Assembly (NCBI RefSeq): GCF_036370855.1
Contig: NC_088102.1
Span: 18,333,001-18,397,000, forward strand
Reading direction: 5' to 3'
DNA: 64,000 bases
Source: Dromaius novaehollandiae
Taxonomy: Eukaryota; Chordata; Aves; Casuariiformes; Dromaiidae
The notes under the pieces are model-generated. The model did not search any database, was not told the origin of the DNA, and worked only from the letters and a program-made list of their open reading frames with translations. Both the position numbers and the translations under genes were made by a program. Shown here piece after piece: positions 26,001 through 38,300 of the stretch (position 1 is its first letter; each line of letters begins with the position of its first letter).

Positions 26001-27813
26001 AGCAGGCAAAATAACATATCTGCCCCTCTCACATTTTTCCTATCAAACCTTGGAAACATGTCCGGGCTGTTGGTATTAAGGGACACACACTTAGCGCAGA
26101 TAAACGTGTCCCAGAATGTTCAGTATTTGAAACAGCTCGGTTCCTTCGAGGATGGAGTGTGCTGGGAGGGAAATGCCAGTACTATTGTTTTGTAAGTCTT
26201 TGGAAGGCTGAAAAATGTTTTGGATGGGTATAAGTAATACAATCTTCTAAACTAAAAGAGGACTTGCAGCTACTGGAGCACTACCTGTCCCAAGATGTGT
26301 GAAGAAGATGCTGAGCTCTAAGGTGTATGTGGTCAGAGCAAAGTAATGGAGCAGTCTAAGCACAGAGGAACAAATGTGGGGTTCCCCCCAATGTGACAAG
26401 GAGGAAAACCTTCACTTACTGACTAGTTTGTGCCTTGATGGTACAACCATGATGTTGAATAAACATATGTATGAATAAACATATATATATGAAGGAGACC
26501 ACATCATGGTTCTATCAGTTTAATATGGTGCCTGCCTGGAATCAACTAGCACTAGAAATACATATTACTACAGTGCTCAGTTGATAAACAGCACCAATTC
26601 CTTATTCCTCGTGAGCTGTAAATACTGAGTTTGATTCTTAGTAGGTATAAATCTGTAGATTTCAGTAAATCTCTGGTAATATATACTTGCTTGGGATCTA
26701 ACCCATCAATATCATTTACACAGGATTTCCTCCGTAGCTCAAAATGGAAAAGACTTTTAATGATTTATTTATTCATTTTAATAGGAGTCATTTATATTCT
26801 GTATTAATGACATTTTCCTGCATGGCAAGGATTCACAGGTTTAAAAAAGCTTTTGTAAAGAACTTCTCTGCAAGTAATTCAATTTCACATGAAAGCGATG
26901 GAGCTGTCTGATAAGCAAACCTACCCAAAGAAAGGATTACCTATGAAATTTTTATTGTGTGTGTAAAACGTCACAGCCACGCTATCATACCTTTCTGAAA
27001 GGATCTAAAATATTAAAACAGTTCTAACAGTTTTGTTGCCATGCTGCTGAATTATACATAATCAAAATTGACCTAGCATTGCGTTATGTCCATCAAACTC
27101 AGAGCCTCCCAGTTCACAGTCACGGTTTGTCAGGTTTGATGGGGAACTGGTTAAACACAATGTCAGAGTATGATACCCAGGGCTGCTCACCAGTAAATTG
27201 GATGACCAACAGTATTTATCAATTCCAGGAAAATACTGGGAAGTAATTGACTGTGTAGATTTCCAGTTATTAAGCCATGGGTTTTGTTTTTCCATGCTAA
27301 TTCTTCATAACTATTGATGAGAAACTAGCCAGTCTTTACAAATACTGCTAGCTCTTTACAATTTGCTGCTGTTTGCATACAGGACTATGATACACCTTCC
27401 AAACAGAGCAATGGCTGAAAACTGCGCAGTTCCTTGCTGCATGATTGAGGCACTACAGCGAATCTCCAGGCCACAGCAGGCCTGCCTCACTCTCACTTGG
27501 CCTTCTCTTTTCTTACCAAAGGCATTTCCAATAGTGGCCTCCAACTCCCTTGCAGCAGTCCCTGGAAAGGCTGAAGCTAAGGGGAGCATCAGATTCTCTT
27601 GTCAAATCCTTCACAGTTTGAGAGGCATTGGGATGCCTTCCCTTGAACTCGTTATTCCGACTGCTCTCCTTTAACGCTCAGCCTCCAGCTGAAATTGTAC
27701 GTAGCAGGAAAAGGCAAAAATGAACAGAGTAATTCAGATTTATAAATCAAGAAACAAAAGCGGAGCCCTTCCTTTCAAATTTCCATCAACCCAAACAAAT
27801 GATGTTTCAACTT

Positions 27814-27948
27814 TAGGCCAAATGTACCGACATTGCCTCAGCCTGATCTTAGGCCCGCTGCTAAGCTGAAGAGCCACATTGTAAACCAAAAGGGCCGTCA
27901 TGCAATCAAGATTCAAATCCCACTGAGGCAATATAGACTTTGGCCCTG
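27814..27948. repeat. Imperfect palindrome, ancient interspersed repeat
   Basis: The left arm 27814-27841 begins TAGGCCAAATG and ends CATTGCCTCAG. The right arm 27923-27948, reverse-complemented, begins CAGGGCCAAAG and ends ATTGCCTCAG. The arms are about 26-28 bases and the interior about 80. Palindromes with 'GGGCCAAAT' ends are familiar from old amniote repeats; the class is uncertain. Confidence 0.5.
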
Positions 27949-30118
27949 CTGCAGAGTCACAGTAAGATGGAAAAATTTATGGATCAGATTCCCTCAGAGC
28001 CGTATACAGCACAGGGAAACAGCCTGGGAACCTTTGCTTTGAAGCTCTTTATCAGGACATGCTAGCCAAGAAAAAAAAAGCCCTGAGCTCTGATAAACTT
28101 CATCCAGCTTGAAAGGAGGCTCAGCAGGCCAGAGTTCAGAAAAAACTTGGGGCCCAGAACATTTATCAGTCCTAGAGCACATCAGGTCCTGTCAGATCAT
28201 GAAAAACAGAACCAGAAGACCAACTGTGTGTTTTTAGGGCCTTTGACCCTGGCACAGCTCTAATTAGACGTCACCAAAATGTTACATGTAAGATAAGGCA
28301 TCTATATAGATAGTAACTGATGTGCTGAAAAAGCCTTTTGTTTGTGTAGTTCTCCACATAGATCAGATACTGATTTTCTTAATAGACTGCAGAAAAGACT
28401 GCCCAGCAATATAAGGTAGTCAGTGTATATGTTAACCTTACTCTCAGGACAGAGTGTTATGTAATTTACCAGTATGTTGTACTGCATGCATGGTGGTTTT
28501 TTAACTGTCATTTTACCCAAAGTGCCCTGTGCTGTTGAAAATTTCACAGTTCAGTGCATGATAAATTGATTCTTTTAGTAGGCCAGCCCTGGTAACAGGC
28601 ATTGATTTAAGCAGCTTATCCCAAAATATGACTAAATACTATTTCTAAACTGCAGTTCTTTATGATCACACAGAAGATGGATTCTGTTGCAGCGGCCTGA
28701 CTCTTGTTGACACATACACAAAGAGACAGGCACTCTGGCAGCATAGCAGAGCAAGAAGATTGGCTTGTGTTACTTGGTAGCATTTATACGGAACACCAAA
28801 TGTTGTTTACTCCCTAATCTGCCTACAAAATATAAAGAATTGCTGCTCTGGGCTATTTCTGAGAGATAATATAACTCACTTGAGTTGTATATTGACCTCA
28901 AGCACTGTAAAGATGTATTTTACACTTTTTTTAAAAACAATTAAAGTAGATTTTTGCAATTCTCTTGAAAGATGCCTAACGTGTATTTAGTGATTTTCAT
29001 GATACTTAAAATAGACCCTCATATACCAGAGGTGTCAAACCCAACACATTTGGCCAAGACACGTTATTTGTTATTAGTCAACATATCCCTAATAATCAAT
29101 CATACCCTTTTCCAGGCTGTGTTCTTTACCCCACAGCAGCTTCTCAAGTCATACTTGTATCTTATTTGACTATTCATTAAAGCTGTATAAGGACCATATT
29201 AAGTATCATTGATGATGGATGCATACCAAAACTCCACAACCCCCTGTTCAGATACAGAACTAGAATCTGTGACCAGCTCTTACCTCTAAGTCCTGAGCTG
29301 AAACCAGATCTAAACTCCCACAAAGCCCTTGACAAGTTATGGACCTGGATTCAGTGTGTCTAGTTTTGGCTTCTGTCTAGTTTTAATAACTATCCCCAGT
29401 ATATTTGCATGCTTTTTGTGTTTGCCATTCTGAATATTTAGTCTTTTGAGGCAGGGATTTTCCTAAGCAGGGAAAATGCTTACCCCATGTTGCCTACATT
29501 CATCACCGACTGAATGAGGAATCAACTTTCCCATCACCCAGCTGAGCTGCCTGGTCACAGCTTCTACTTTCCAGAAGTGACTTTTGAAGACAAATCTTCT
29601 CTGGGTCTGTTGTTCTCCACAGATCATCTCCTGTATTCATCCTTTAAGTCTCCTTATATTCCATATTCCCTGTTTTGTACCCCCCAGTTCACCCTCACGG
29701 GGTGAGGCCCGAGGCCTTCATTTTCTCTCCCTCACATAGTTTTGCATTTGCTCCATCTACTGCTGATTCACATCACCACAGAAAAAGCGGCGCAGAGGTT
29801 AAGATATATGGAAAATATGCAAAATATGGAAATCTCTCCCTCTAACATGGGCTGCTCTCAGGGGCTCAACAGTATTTCCATTCCACTAAGGTGACTCCAG
29901 ACACCATAAGTCAAACTGGGCCCTAATTACATGCTTGCCCAACAAAGTTACCTTCTGAATTGCAGACAGAAGCATGAACAAGACATAGCTCCATAATGGA
30001 AGGAGTCAAACTCACTGCAAACACAAGCCACAGCTTCTTCTTGCCTGAAGGCCACAATTACAATTGCCATGCCACCTAGTCACTTTTTAATGACTAAGAG
30101 CTGATTAGCAACCAGCAA

Positions 30119-30150
30119 GGGGGTGGGGGGTTGGTGGAGAAGGAGGGATG
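30119..30150 (+). other. G-rich tract
   Basis: G-runs of five, six, two, two and three separated by short spacers just before 30150. A weak G-quadruplex candidate; two of the runs are only GG. Confidence 0.3.
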
Positions 30151-30609
30151 GAAACATATAGGATCCATATAATTACTTCTGTATCTCTTCTTTTTTCTTC
30201 ACAGCCAGTCAAAATCTGGGGAAAGAAAATGCTGTTTCATTTCTCTTACCACTGTAAAAGTTTGGGAAGAAACCCTCCCTTACCAATGTGTGCAATCTCA
30301 ATTCAGCAGAATAAGAACCAATGCCTAAAACACCAAGAAACTACCTTGTGGTGGATCGCTTAATAATATTCAGATCAAGACTGACAGGTTTTGTAGACGC
30401 TCAAACTCATTCTGCTTAGATGCAACTCACTCACCTCAACACAAGCAAAACTAGTTTCAATTAAATAGCTCATAATGTATCTCTTAGATTTTCTTTTGGA
30501 TAGAATGGTCCATTTTGAGCTTAGATTCTATGAATGTCCGAATCTGTGAAGGAAGGAAATCCAAATCAGTGTCTATTTACTGCACTGGTTCAGTAAAATT
30601 ATCAGGAAA

Positions 30610-30649
30610 AAAGGGAAAATTGAAAAAAGGGGAAAAAAATTTTCCCTTT
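30610..30649. repeat. Perfect 12-bp inverted repeat
   Basis: AAAGGGAAAATT at 30610-30621 and AATTTTCCCTTT at 30638-30649 are exact reverse complements around a 16-base purine-only loop. It lies beyond the probable 3' end of UNC79. It could be a weak hairpin, but there is no U-tract or other sign of a function. Confidence 0.5.
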
Positions 30650-30729
30650 ATCATTCTTATCTGAAAAGCATCTAATGAAGTACTGAAAACACACATAGGG
30701 GATATTTCTAGTAAACTGGTACACACTTT

Positions 30730-30731
<2 letters not shown>

Positions 30732-30764
<33 letters not shown>

Positions 30765-30781
30765 CATAATGGTACTTTAAT
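30732..30781 (-). terminator. A30 tract with upstream ATTAAA; possible distal poly(A) site
   Basis: On the minus strand ATTAAA (30776-30781) is followed 14 bases later by 30 A (30732-30761). It could be a distal poly(A) site of UNC79, with an encoded A tract, about 1.4 kb after the stop codon, or a tail left by a retroposed sequence. The partly similar flanks TGGTACACACT (30717-30727) and TGGTAAACACACT hint at the second reading but are not convincing. Confidence 0.3.
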
Positions 30782-31083
30782 GACATATTTCCAAACATTT
30801 CCACTTTTTCTTTGGTAAACACACTGAGGAAAGATTGGCCCTCCACAACTAGTGAAATATATACTCAAGCAATTCTTTACAGGTATGCCTTCTCACTTCT
30901 ACACAAATAGGGAGGAAAAACATTAATTCTGCAAGTAGTAATAAAGACTATGAATTTAATAGCACTCTAATATACAGCTTAAATGTATATTTGTTATTTC
31001 AATCAGTGCATTACAGTAATAAATACAGGAAATACAACTGTGATTGCACAGATTTAAATATTAATTACAAGAGGTGGTAAATC

Positions 31084-31320
31084 TTGGTGCTCTTAAGATT
31101 TGATGCAAAACCCACTGAATCAGTTGAGTCTCCTTAGATTCCAATGGGCTTCAGCTGAGTCTCTTAATGATATTAAAATCCATTTGTTATTAAACATCAC
31201 ATTCAATACAATATTATGGCAATGCTATAATTTGTTCATACCATTATGCAAAAATTAAGGTCCAATCCTGCTCCTACTGAAGGCTGCAGTACAAATTCTG
31301 TACACATCAGTAAGAATAGG
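31084..31320. repeat. Possible ancient amniote repeat fragments
   Basis: The words GATTCCAATGGGCTTCAGCTGAGTC (about 31135-31160) and GGTCCAATCCTGCTCCTACTGAAGG (about 31259-31283) resemble segments of old sauropsid repeats that carry 'CCATTGACTTCAATGG' and 'AATCCTGCTCCCATTGAAG'. They are heavily decayed. Confidence 0.3.
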
Positions 31321-31638
31321 TCTGGCTTATCCATTTTTAATTGCACTGTATACAAGTATTGACAGAAGAATACAATACAGTATTCACAAAATTAAAGCGA
31401 CTTCTATGAAACCTACAGAGAAAAGCAGCACAGAATCAATGAAGTAAAAACAGTATTTCAAAAAATAAATCAGACTTGGCAGTTTTAGAAAACAATACTG
31501 AAAAAAGACAAATGAATTGGCACAGTTTAACAACCTAATTTCTAAGTGCACTTTATAATAACTCTCCTTACAAGCTGCTGTTTTCCCAGATGATGACAAA
31601 AAGCCTCATTAGAACATGACTGTTTTATAGTGACAGGT

Positions 31639-31644
31639 TTTATT
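31639..31644 (-). terminator. UNC79: Canonical poly(A) signal of UNC79
   Basis: AATAAA on the minus strand, about 550 nt downstream of the stop codon; I saw no other AATAAA on this strand between the stop and 30600. A (UG) repeat lies about 27 nt upstream of it in the transcript. Cleavage would be expected near 31615-31630. Confidence 0.5.
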
Positions 31645-31667
31645 GCATTGCCAGCTGTGAATCTTAA

Positions 31668-31669
31668 AT

Positions 31670-31709
<40 letters not shown>

Positions 31710-31710
31710 T
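31668..31710 (-). repeat. (CA/TG)n microsatellite in the UNC79 3' UTR
   Basis: On the plus strand about twelve CA units (31671-31694) are followed by a TATA break and a further short CA run. In the UNC79 transcript this reads as UG repeats, known binding sites for proteins such as TDP-43 and CELF family members. No binding is shown here. Confidence 0.85.
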
Positions 31711-31919
31711 AGAAAGGTTCCTAAAAACCCTATTTTCTTTTTTTAGCATCAAAAAATATCAATGTAGCACTTCCATATGTTTGTGAATACCCACAATTCT
31801 AGTTTTTAAAAAAAATAGAAGTTAAAGAAAAGTGATTTTTGTCTTAGTTTCAAAAATAATGTAAATAAACATTTAAGAATCAGATATTTCAATGATCAGA
31901 GCAATATCTACAATGTGTA

Positions 31920-32035
31920 AGATTTGAGTCCAGTCCTGCAAATACTTAGGCATGAATGCAGACTTGAGGACCTGTTGATCCTGCTCATTTGAGCAAAAAG
32001 GAATAAATGTAATTTAGGATCAGGCTCTTAGCTTC
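31920..32035. repeat. Probable ancient amniote repeat within the 3' UTR
   Basis: CCAGTCCTGCAAATACTTAGGCATG at the left and TAGGATCAGGCTCTTA at the right match in order and orientation an old sauropsid palindromic repeat whose ends read 'GATCCTGCAAACACTTA' and 'GCAGGATCAGGGCC'. The interior is degraded. Confidence 0.4.
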
Positions 32036-32192
32036 ACCCATTATAAGCTTTTGCACAATTTGTCCTAGGCTAAAAAGAATAAATACAGTATATACTCTGT
32101 ATACCGATTTATACAAAAGTGGGCTTCTGTTTTACAGCTTTAACCCTGTTATTGCTACACTGAAAATAAACATTTGGAACAATTTACATGAA

Positions 32193-32393
32193 TCATAAAG
32201 GATAAAACTGAGATGCAGCTTCTGATGACTGAATTTCTACTTGAGCCATTTTAAACTGGGTACACTGTAGCCATTTGCGGAGCACGGATGAGCTGTTGTT
32301 CATCTGTCCTGACCCCTGTAACATCCTTAGGCTGTGATGATTGACATTACTCTGAATGGCTTGGAGACGTAGTTGGAGTCCAGCAGATAAATG
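32193..32393 (-). CDS. UNC79: UNC79 last coding exon (201 nt, stop TGA)
   Basis: Acceptor GTTTCAACAG, 66 codons starting [14 protein letters not shown] and ending [11 protein letters not shown], then TGA. The centre (about residues 23-38 of the exon: [16 protein letters not shown]) is the part that I recall as most variable, while [18 protein letters not shown] and the extreme end are conserved. The exon continues into the 3' UTR. Confidence 0.93.
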   Translation of the reverse strand, partial: HLSAGLQLRLQAIQSNVNHHSLRMLQGSGQMNNSSSVLRKWLQCTQFKMAQVEIQSSEAASQFYPL

Positions 32394-35300
32394 CTGTTGA
32401 AACAATTTCAGACATTCAGTTTCTCTCTTTATGCAATACACATATTAATACAAGACAGTGAAATGTACTTATCTTCATCAAAAACTGGTTGTTGGCCATG
32501 GAGAGTTCCTCCACTGCCCCAGTATCACATTTTTTTCTTCCATGTTCTGCACTGCAGCTTGCAAGTGACTAGGTTTATCTGCAACACCTTTATTCCCATC
32601 ACCAAAATTCTCTTGAATGGCAAACCACACTGGTACACCTCACTCATCCTCACAGAGACAGCTGGGCTCTGATGTGTTTTCAGAGAGTTGGGAGACCAAG
32701 TCTAGTGACGTAGTCTTATTTCCAGAGTAAATTTATGGAAATACACAACACTAGCAATAAAAGTGCAAGAAACAACCTACCTTTAGATTCGACTGTATCA
32801 TTGGCAACCACATTGGTATGAGCTGTACGAAGAGAGAGAAACATTTTGTTATTACACAAGTGCCTGTAAAAATGTTCTAGTTACTGTGAGTCAGAGAAGA
32901 GTTTATCTAAAACATTTAGCCCTCAGAATGGACACAAAAAGCACTCAGCAACAAATCTGGAAATGTGTTTATTTTAAAATGATGCACATGCTTGGGGGCA
33001 GGTGACTTTCAGAGGTAAGAAAGACATCTTCCCTTGTTTGTACCAATTACTGATATTACTAATATCCTGTTTAAGGCAATGAAAAGAGTTCAAAATAGAA
33101 AACTCATTAAAGAAAACCAATTATTTTCCTTTTGAAGGTGTTTCTGTATGTGCAGTTGATCAAGCATTGGAATGAATGCAGTACACACTCTGCACTGCAA
33201 GGTGCACATCGACGGCAGGAAAAAAACATGCAGCAGAATTTCCTAATAACAGGCCAGATATTTAAGTAGTAACCACCATTTTATAAGCCAGTAGTCATGT
33301 CACTGCTTTACTGTGGAACGTGATGTGTAGGCCTGGGAACAGAGATAAGAAATTCTCCCCCTAACTCCTATCCAGAGTGACAAAGCAAGGAGGTCTGGGA
33401 ATCCATCACTCACAGTTGATATTTATTTCTGTCTCCAGCTCTTCAGAGAACTTTTATCGCTGAGTAAGTCTAACATAAGTTTATGGAAGGCAGAGAGGCA
33501 TTTCTAGCAAAAGTATTCATGTTCTCCAATATTAATTTAACCACTGAGGTTATTGTTCTAAAATGTTCCTCCAAATGGCATCAAAATTTGCAATTTACCA
33601 ATTATGTTACTGGGAGCTGCAAGTTGAACCTAATCACTATTGACAACATTAGATAAAGTGCCGTTTCCCTTTGCAAGAAATGCTAATTGCTTCAATTTCC
33701 GTGCTGTTTTGCTGGAGAATCATATGCAGCTCTGTCAGGACTGATTACTTAGTCTACCAAATAAAGAACCATATTCAAGCCTCAGCATTTACAGACAGAT
33801 GAATACCAAAACAGCTGGAATGCAGCCAGATGCAGTAGACACGTGAGTTCTGTACATCCTTCCCTGTGTTCTCACACTAACGAAGTACTTAATAAGGTCC
33901 AGTGGCTCCAAGTCCCTGTGTGGTTTTTTGGAGAGGTCAGGAAAGAAAAGCATACTGAGAAGCCATGCTCCACACCTCACAGCCTCACACTCATCAAAAA
34001 ACGTCGCTGAAAATTTCATCCAGAGTTCATGAAGTTCCTATGGAGCCCGAGGTAGCCCTCTGCATTTGAATCAACTGACTGTACATCTTTTCCAGTCAGC
34101 TGAGAGAAATAGGCACTTCTCACAACCAGTTCATCTCACCAAGTTCACCAAATCAGGTAGCTAAAATAGATGAAGATGAATCATGGCCTAAAAATACCTG
34201 TTTATCTCCACTGACTATTAAGGGTGCTAAGAAAAACTAGCTCATATTGATATCTATGCTGTAGAGGTTTAAGGTTAGATAAGATCACTGTTATCCAGCA
34301 CCATTTCTTTCTTCCAGGGTCTGGACAGAATTAGGGAAACCAAACATTCAGCTGCAGGCTTAAGAAAGCAAACCCTCCACTCCTACAGCTGTCAGTTAGA
34401 TAACTGAGACAAGAAGAAATTTTACTGAAGCACTTGAGTTTTATTATCTAGTCCCCAGCGAGCCTTTTCTTCACCAAAGGAAGAATATATAAAGCTAGTT
34501 AGAAAGAACAGCTGGAAGAACAGACTGTTGTCAGAGAGTACCCATTTTGGGGGGTTGACATTGTCACCTGTAACATGTGGATTCCAGTGCAAGTTTGGAC
34601 AGAAACCAGGCTGGAGAACAGATTGGTCACTGTGCTTTTCTGGCTCCTCAACTCTGCTGCTTGCCAAGGTCTCTAGAAGCCACCTGGCAGCTGCTAGAGT
34701 TGCCTAATATCCCTGGGTGTCTAGAAATGACCCTGTGGTTTGCTGAGCTGCTCCATTCACTCCTCTGGGCTCCTAAATTCCTCAGGCATATGTCTGATGG
34801 GCAGCCAGAGAGCTGTGCTCAGCAAGCAGCTGGTCCCCAGCACTGATGACTCTCCTGGGAACAAAGCTCAATCGTTCCATTTCAGTCCTCCTAAAGCAGA
34901 ATGCTTCCCCTCAGAGAAAATATAATGATTCCCCTTAGAGAAAAATATAATGAATATATATGTAGATAAGTGTGCATCTGTGTAAGTTTGCATAAATCTC
35001 ATTCCAATCTAGAAAGAAAAATAAATACAGAATAGTTTAAATGTTTTCCAGGAAAGAAACCGTTTTCCTCAACAAATGGGTAAAGATGGTCTAAAGTCAG
35101 TTCCAAAAATTGTCCTCTGAGAAAACAGGGAATGGCTCCAAGATTATAGAGAGCAATCACAGACATGTCTCGATGCTAAACTCAGCATGAGTTTAATTTA
35201 GTAGCTAAGGCTAACACAGTACCAAAAGGACATACGCTCATTGCACCAACACAATGGGGAGATGTGAGAGTGATTTTCCCTGCCACAGTGAAAAAAGAAA

Positions 35301-38300
35301 GTACATATTTTAGTGAAGGAGAGCTGAATTGTTCGCATGCCTTCTCCTTTCTCTCTCCAATTTTAGAACAGATTTTCCCTCTCTTGTCACTTGAGAAAGT
35401 TATACAGGAAATAGCTGCCTAAGACAGCTATTCCATAAACCACCTGGCAACATGTGATGCCTCCTTATTGTGATGTATTAAAAATACAAACGTGTGTTGA
35501 ATCATGTATTATTATACAATAACTTCATTTACAAGTGAAGTTTTTGCAGCACCTGATTCTTTAGGTAGAATAAAATTTATTGCAGTAAATATAATTATGT
35601 GAATGATAAACACTCAGGATTTAATATTGACTGCTGTGCTCAATTCCAAGAGGAAGTCACTGGGAATTATCAGTTTAGCTGAAAGATCTCAGAAAGGACG
35701 TTAAGAACTTCTGTTTTAAAAAAAATATGTATCTCTCCTTCACTACACTGTGTTCATTTCCACAATGACCCTTGCTTGAAAGGCTTATATCTAAACTAAA
35801 AGAAAAAAAATGCTTTGAAGCATAAAATAAACTTGTTTCATTATGGAATGCAAGCTAATAAAAGACTAAGTTGTCTGAAACAAGCAAGCTACCAAAAAAA
35901 CCACCCAGTCAACTAATATCCAAAGAACTGTCATCCTTGCAGACTTCTGAACTAGATTAGGAGTGATAAAGTTTAGATCTTCTCTATATAGATCTTCTCT
36001 ATCTTCTCTATAGCCACTGAAGAAAAGACAGTCTCAAAGCTGACCTTGTTTTAAATTATAGAAATGCCACTCATTTACTGGTTGCTGTGTGAATAAACTT
36101 TGCAGTTCTGCGTCATTGAAGGACTTGAAATATACAGTGAATCCTTCCCCAAATCATGGCACTTACTTTTCAGATTCTATGCAGATAGAACAAATATTTT
36201 CACAATTAATTAGTTTTGGAAAAGATAGTAATCTAGGACTACAAATCCTATAATACCATTACGAATTTATATTTTCCAGGCAGGATTCCACTTTAGGGCT
36301 AAGTAAACGGGATCTGGTCATCCAGATTCTGCTCTTCCATATCCCATCTGTTAAAAATGAAAGAAATCTATGCAACTTATCTCTGGCTTTCGTGGGTTTA
36401 TGAGCTTGATTTTGCAATAATAACAACATCCCTTTAACCTGATTTAACATATTATTGATATATACTCTGAAATATAACCCTTGGATATGTTCATTTGAAT
36501 TGTGACAGGAATTTGAGGCTACAGATCTCTTTTCTTACAGCTTCAAAGCCATTCTTCATCTTTGTCAAAACTTGGACATTCTGGACTACCTGAAAGAGAA
36601 GCTGAACTAATTAACCTTCTGAAAACCTTGCCAGCCCATATCTCCTCCAGGAATAGCCACAATCACTTTAACACCCCAGACTGATGGAGTTTCTATACTG
36701 CATCCAGTCACTACTGACTATAAATCTGTGTTTTCACAATGAATCTGAATACTTTCATGCCAGTTTACAAGATGACTTTCAATTTTAGCTATTGTATTTT
36801 CACTTAATGCTCAATCATGTAAGACTGGAGTAAAACAACAGTCAAAACTTTCCTTTATGGGAACAGGGAAAAAAATATATATATATATACACACATATTT
36901 CAGCTAGATCCAGAATGCATATAACTACTTGGTTTGTTATTATTTTATTTGAAAACTACCTTCAGAATAATGTAGTGGGTTTGTTATTATTTTATTTGAA
37001 AACTACCTTCAGAATAATGCAGTGGGAAAAAAATCTACGAAAGACTACTGAAATTGATTTATGCTTGTCTGGCTACTGCAGCCCTTCATAAATCTGTTTT
37101 GTTCTGATCCGGTTAGTGCAGAGAGTGCTGTGGTGATCCACAGGAGAGTGACTACTGATTTCCAAAGGATTTTCACATGAACAAAGCATGCAGGATTTGA
37201 TTTTCTACCAAAGAATAGCCTGTTACGCATCCTAGAGGAAGATTTACTGTCAAATAATATTTGACTAAGAAACAGACATGTAAGCAAATAATAAGAAAAT
37301 CACTGGGGCATAGTTTTGTTACCAGCCTAAAAAAATCTGACAATAAGCGATCTGCCAAGAATCTGTGATAACTAAGAATTACCAGAATGAATAAAAATTC
37401 AGAACACACAGGTTCTTGCAAAGTCATTGACACCAGTTCAGTCTATTAGAGGAACAGGACCACTGCAAGAATGGGAAGAGGAAGTAGCTCATAAGTTCAT
37501 TTAAAAAAACTAAGGAGAGTTTAGATCTCAGATTATCATCTGGTCTCACCTTTTACTGGACATTTTTTTTGTTATGCTCTCCTAGGTTTTATTTCTGCAC
37601 TAGCCTTGAACTTCAGCTTCTTCTACTTTCCTTTTTTAGTGGGGGATAGGGATAGGGGAATATCTCCAGAAATTGCAATATATAGGCAACATCCTTAACT
37701 AAATATTCATGATATGCAGAATGCCTACCTTAACAAAGATAGTAGAATTGCATTCCTGTAAGGCCTCCATTAAACTAATCACATGCAGACACACCATTTC
37801 TACCATCTGGAAAAAAAGAAAAAAAGAAAAACAAATAAATGGCCAGCATAACAGTGTTGTGATGTAAGCCAATAGTCCCTAAAAGGAATCTTCCTGCAGT
37901 TGCTTGGCAGTTTTACTGGAGCCTTAGATGTGTATTTATTAACCACTGACATATAAGGTTAAATATTACATGAACATATAATGGACATTTTTCTTTATTT
38001 AGTTTTCCTCTGATGCAGCAATACCTATCTGTTAAACAATTCACAGTGCTTGATGGATTTTAATTCCTAGGACACATCAAAACAATTTGTCTTCAGCTCC
38101 CTTCTTTGCAGACATCATAAATCCTTTTACATGCCTTTGCTGGGTACTTCTCATCAATCAATGTGTCAGAAAATGATATTTTTATTTACTGAATCCTTTG
38201 AAAATTAACATAGTCACAAAAATCATCTTTTTTTCTCCCTGCCAAAAGGCAATTTATTATTTGAACTGGCAGCAAGACCATGAATATATACTTCTTCAAT

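Larger units (their letters stand above)
23061..30600. other. Intergenic DNA downstream of UNC79
   Basis: No coding exon, RNA gene or full transposon was recognised. It contains a palindromic repeat (27814-27948) and a G-rich tract (30119-30150). In mammals, PRIMA1 lies tail-to-tail with UNC79; I looked here for its proline-rich, transmembrane and cytoplasmic exons by eye and did not find them. Confidence 0.5.
31615..32192 (-). other. UNC79: 3' UTR of UNC79 (proximal form)
   Basis: Sequence between the TGA at 32193-32195 and the AATAAA at 31639-31644. It is AT-rich and carries the UG repeat and a probable ancient repeat fragment (31920-32035). The 3' border is a prediction from the poly(A) signal; RNA evidence is absent, and a longer UTR to about 30762 is possible. 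Confidence 0.5.
32823..37728 (-). other. UNC79 intron (4.9 kb)
   Basis: Mostly AT-rich single-copy DNA. It holds a short TCTTCTCTA tandem (35979-36011), a TA/CA run (36871-36896) and a 47-bp tandem duplication (36931-37024). No further exon is needed between the flanking exons, since their frame and sequence join directly. Confidence 0.75.

Noticed and set aside
25628..26086. 152-codon open frame on the minus strand
   Set aside because: No family features, and adjacent sequence shows no exon borders that continue the frame.
30717..30823. Possible target-site repeat (TGGTACACACT / TGGTAAACACACT) around the T30 tract
   Set aside because: The two words need an indel to align and are built of simple sequence, so they are not good evidence of a retroposed insert.
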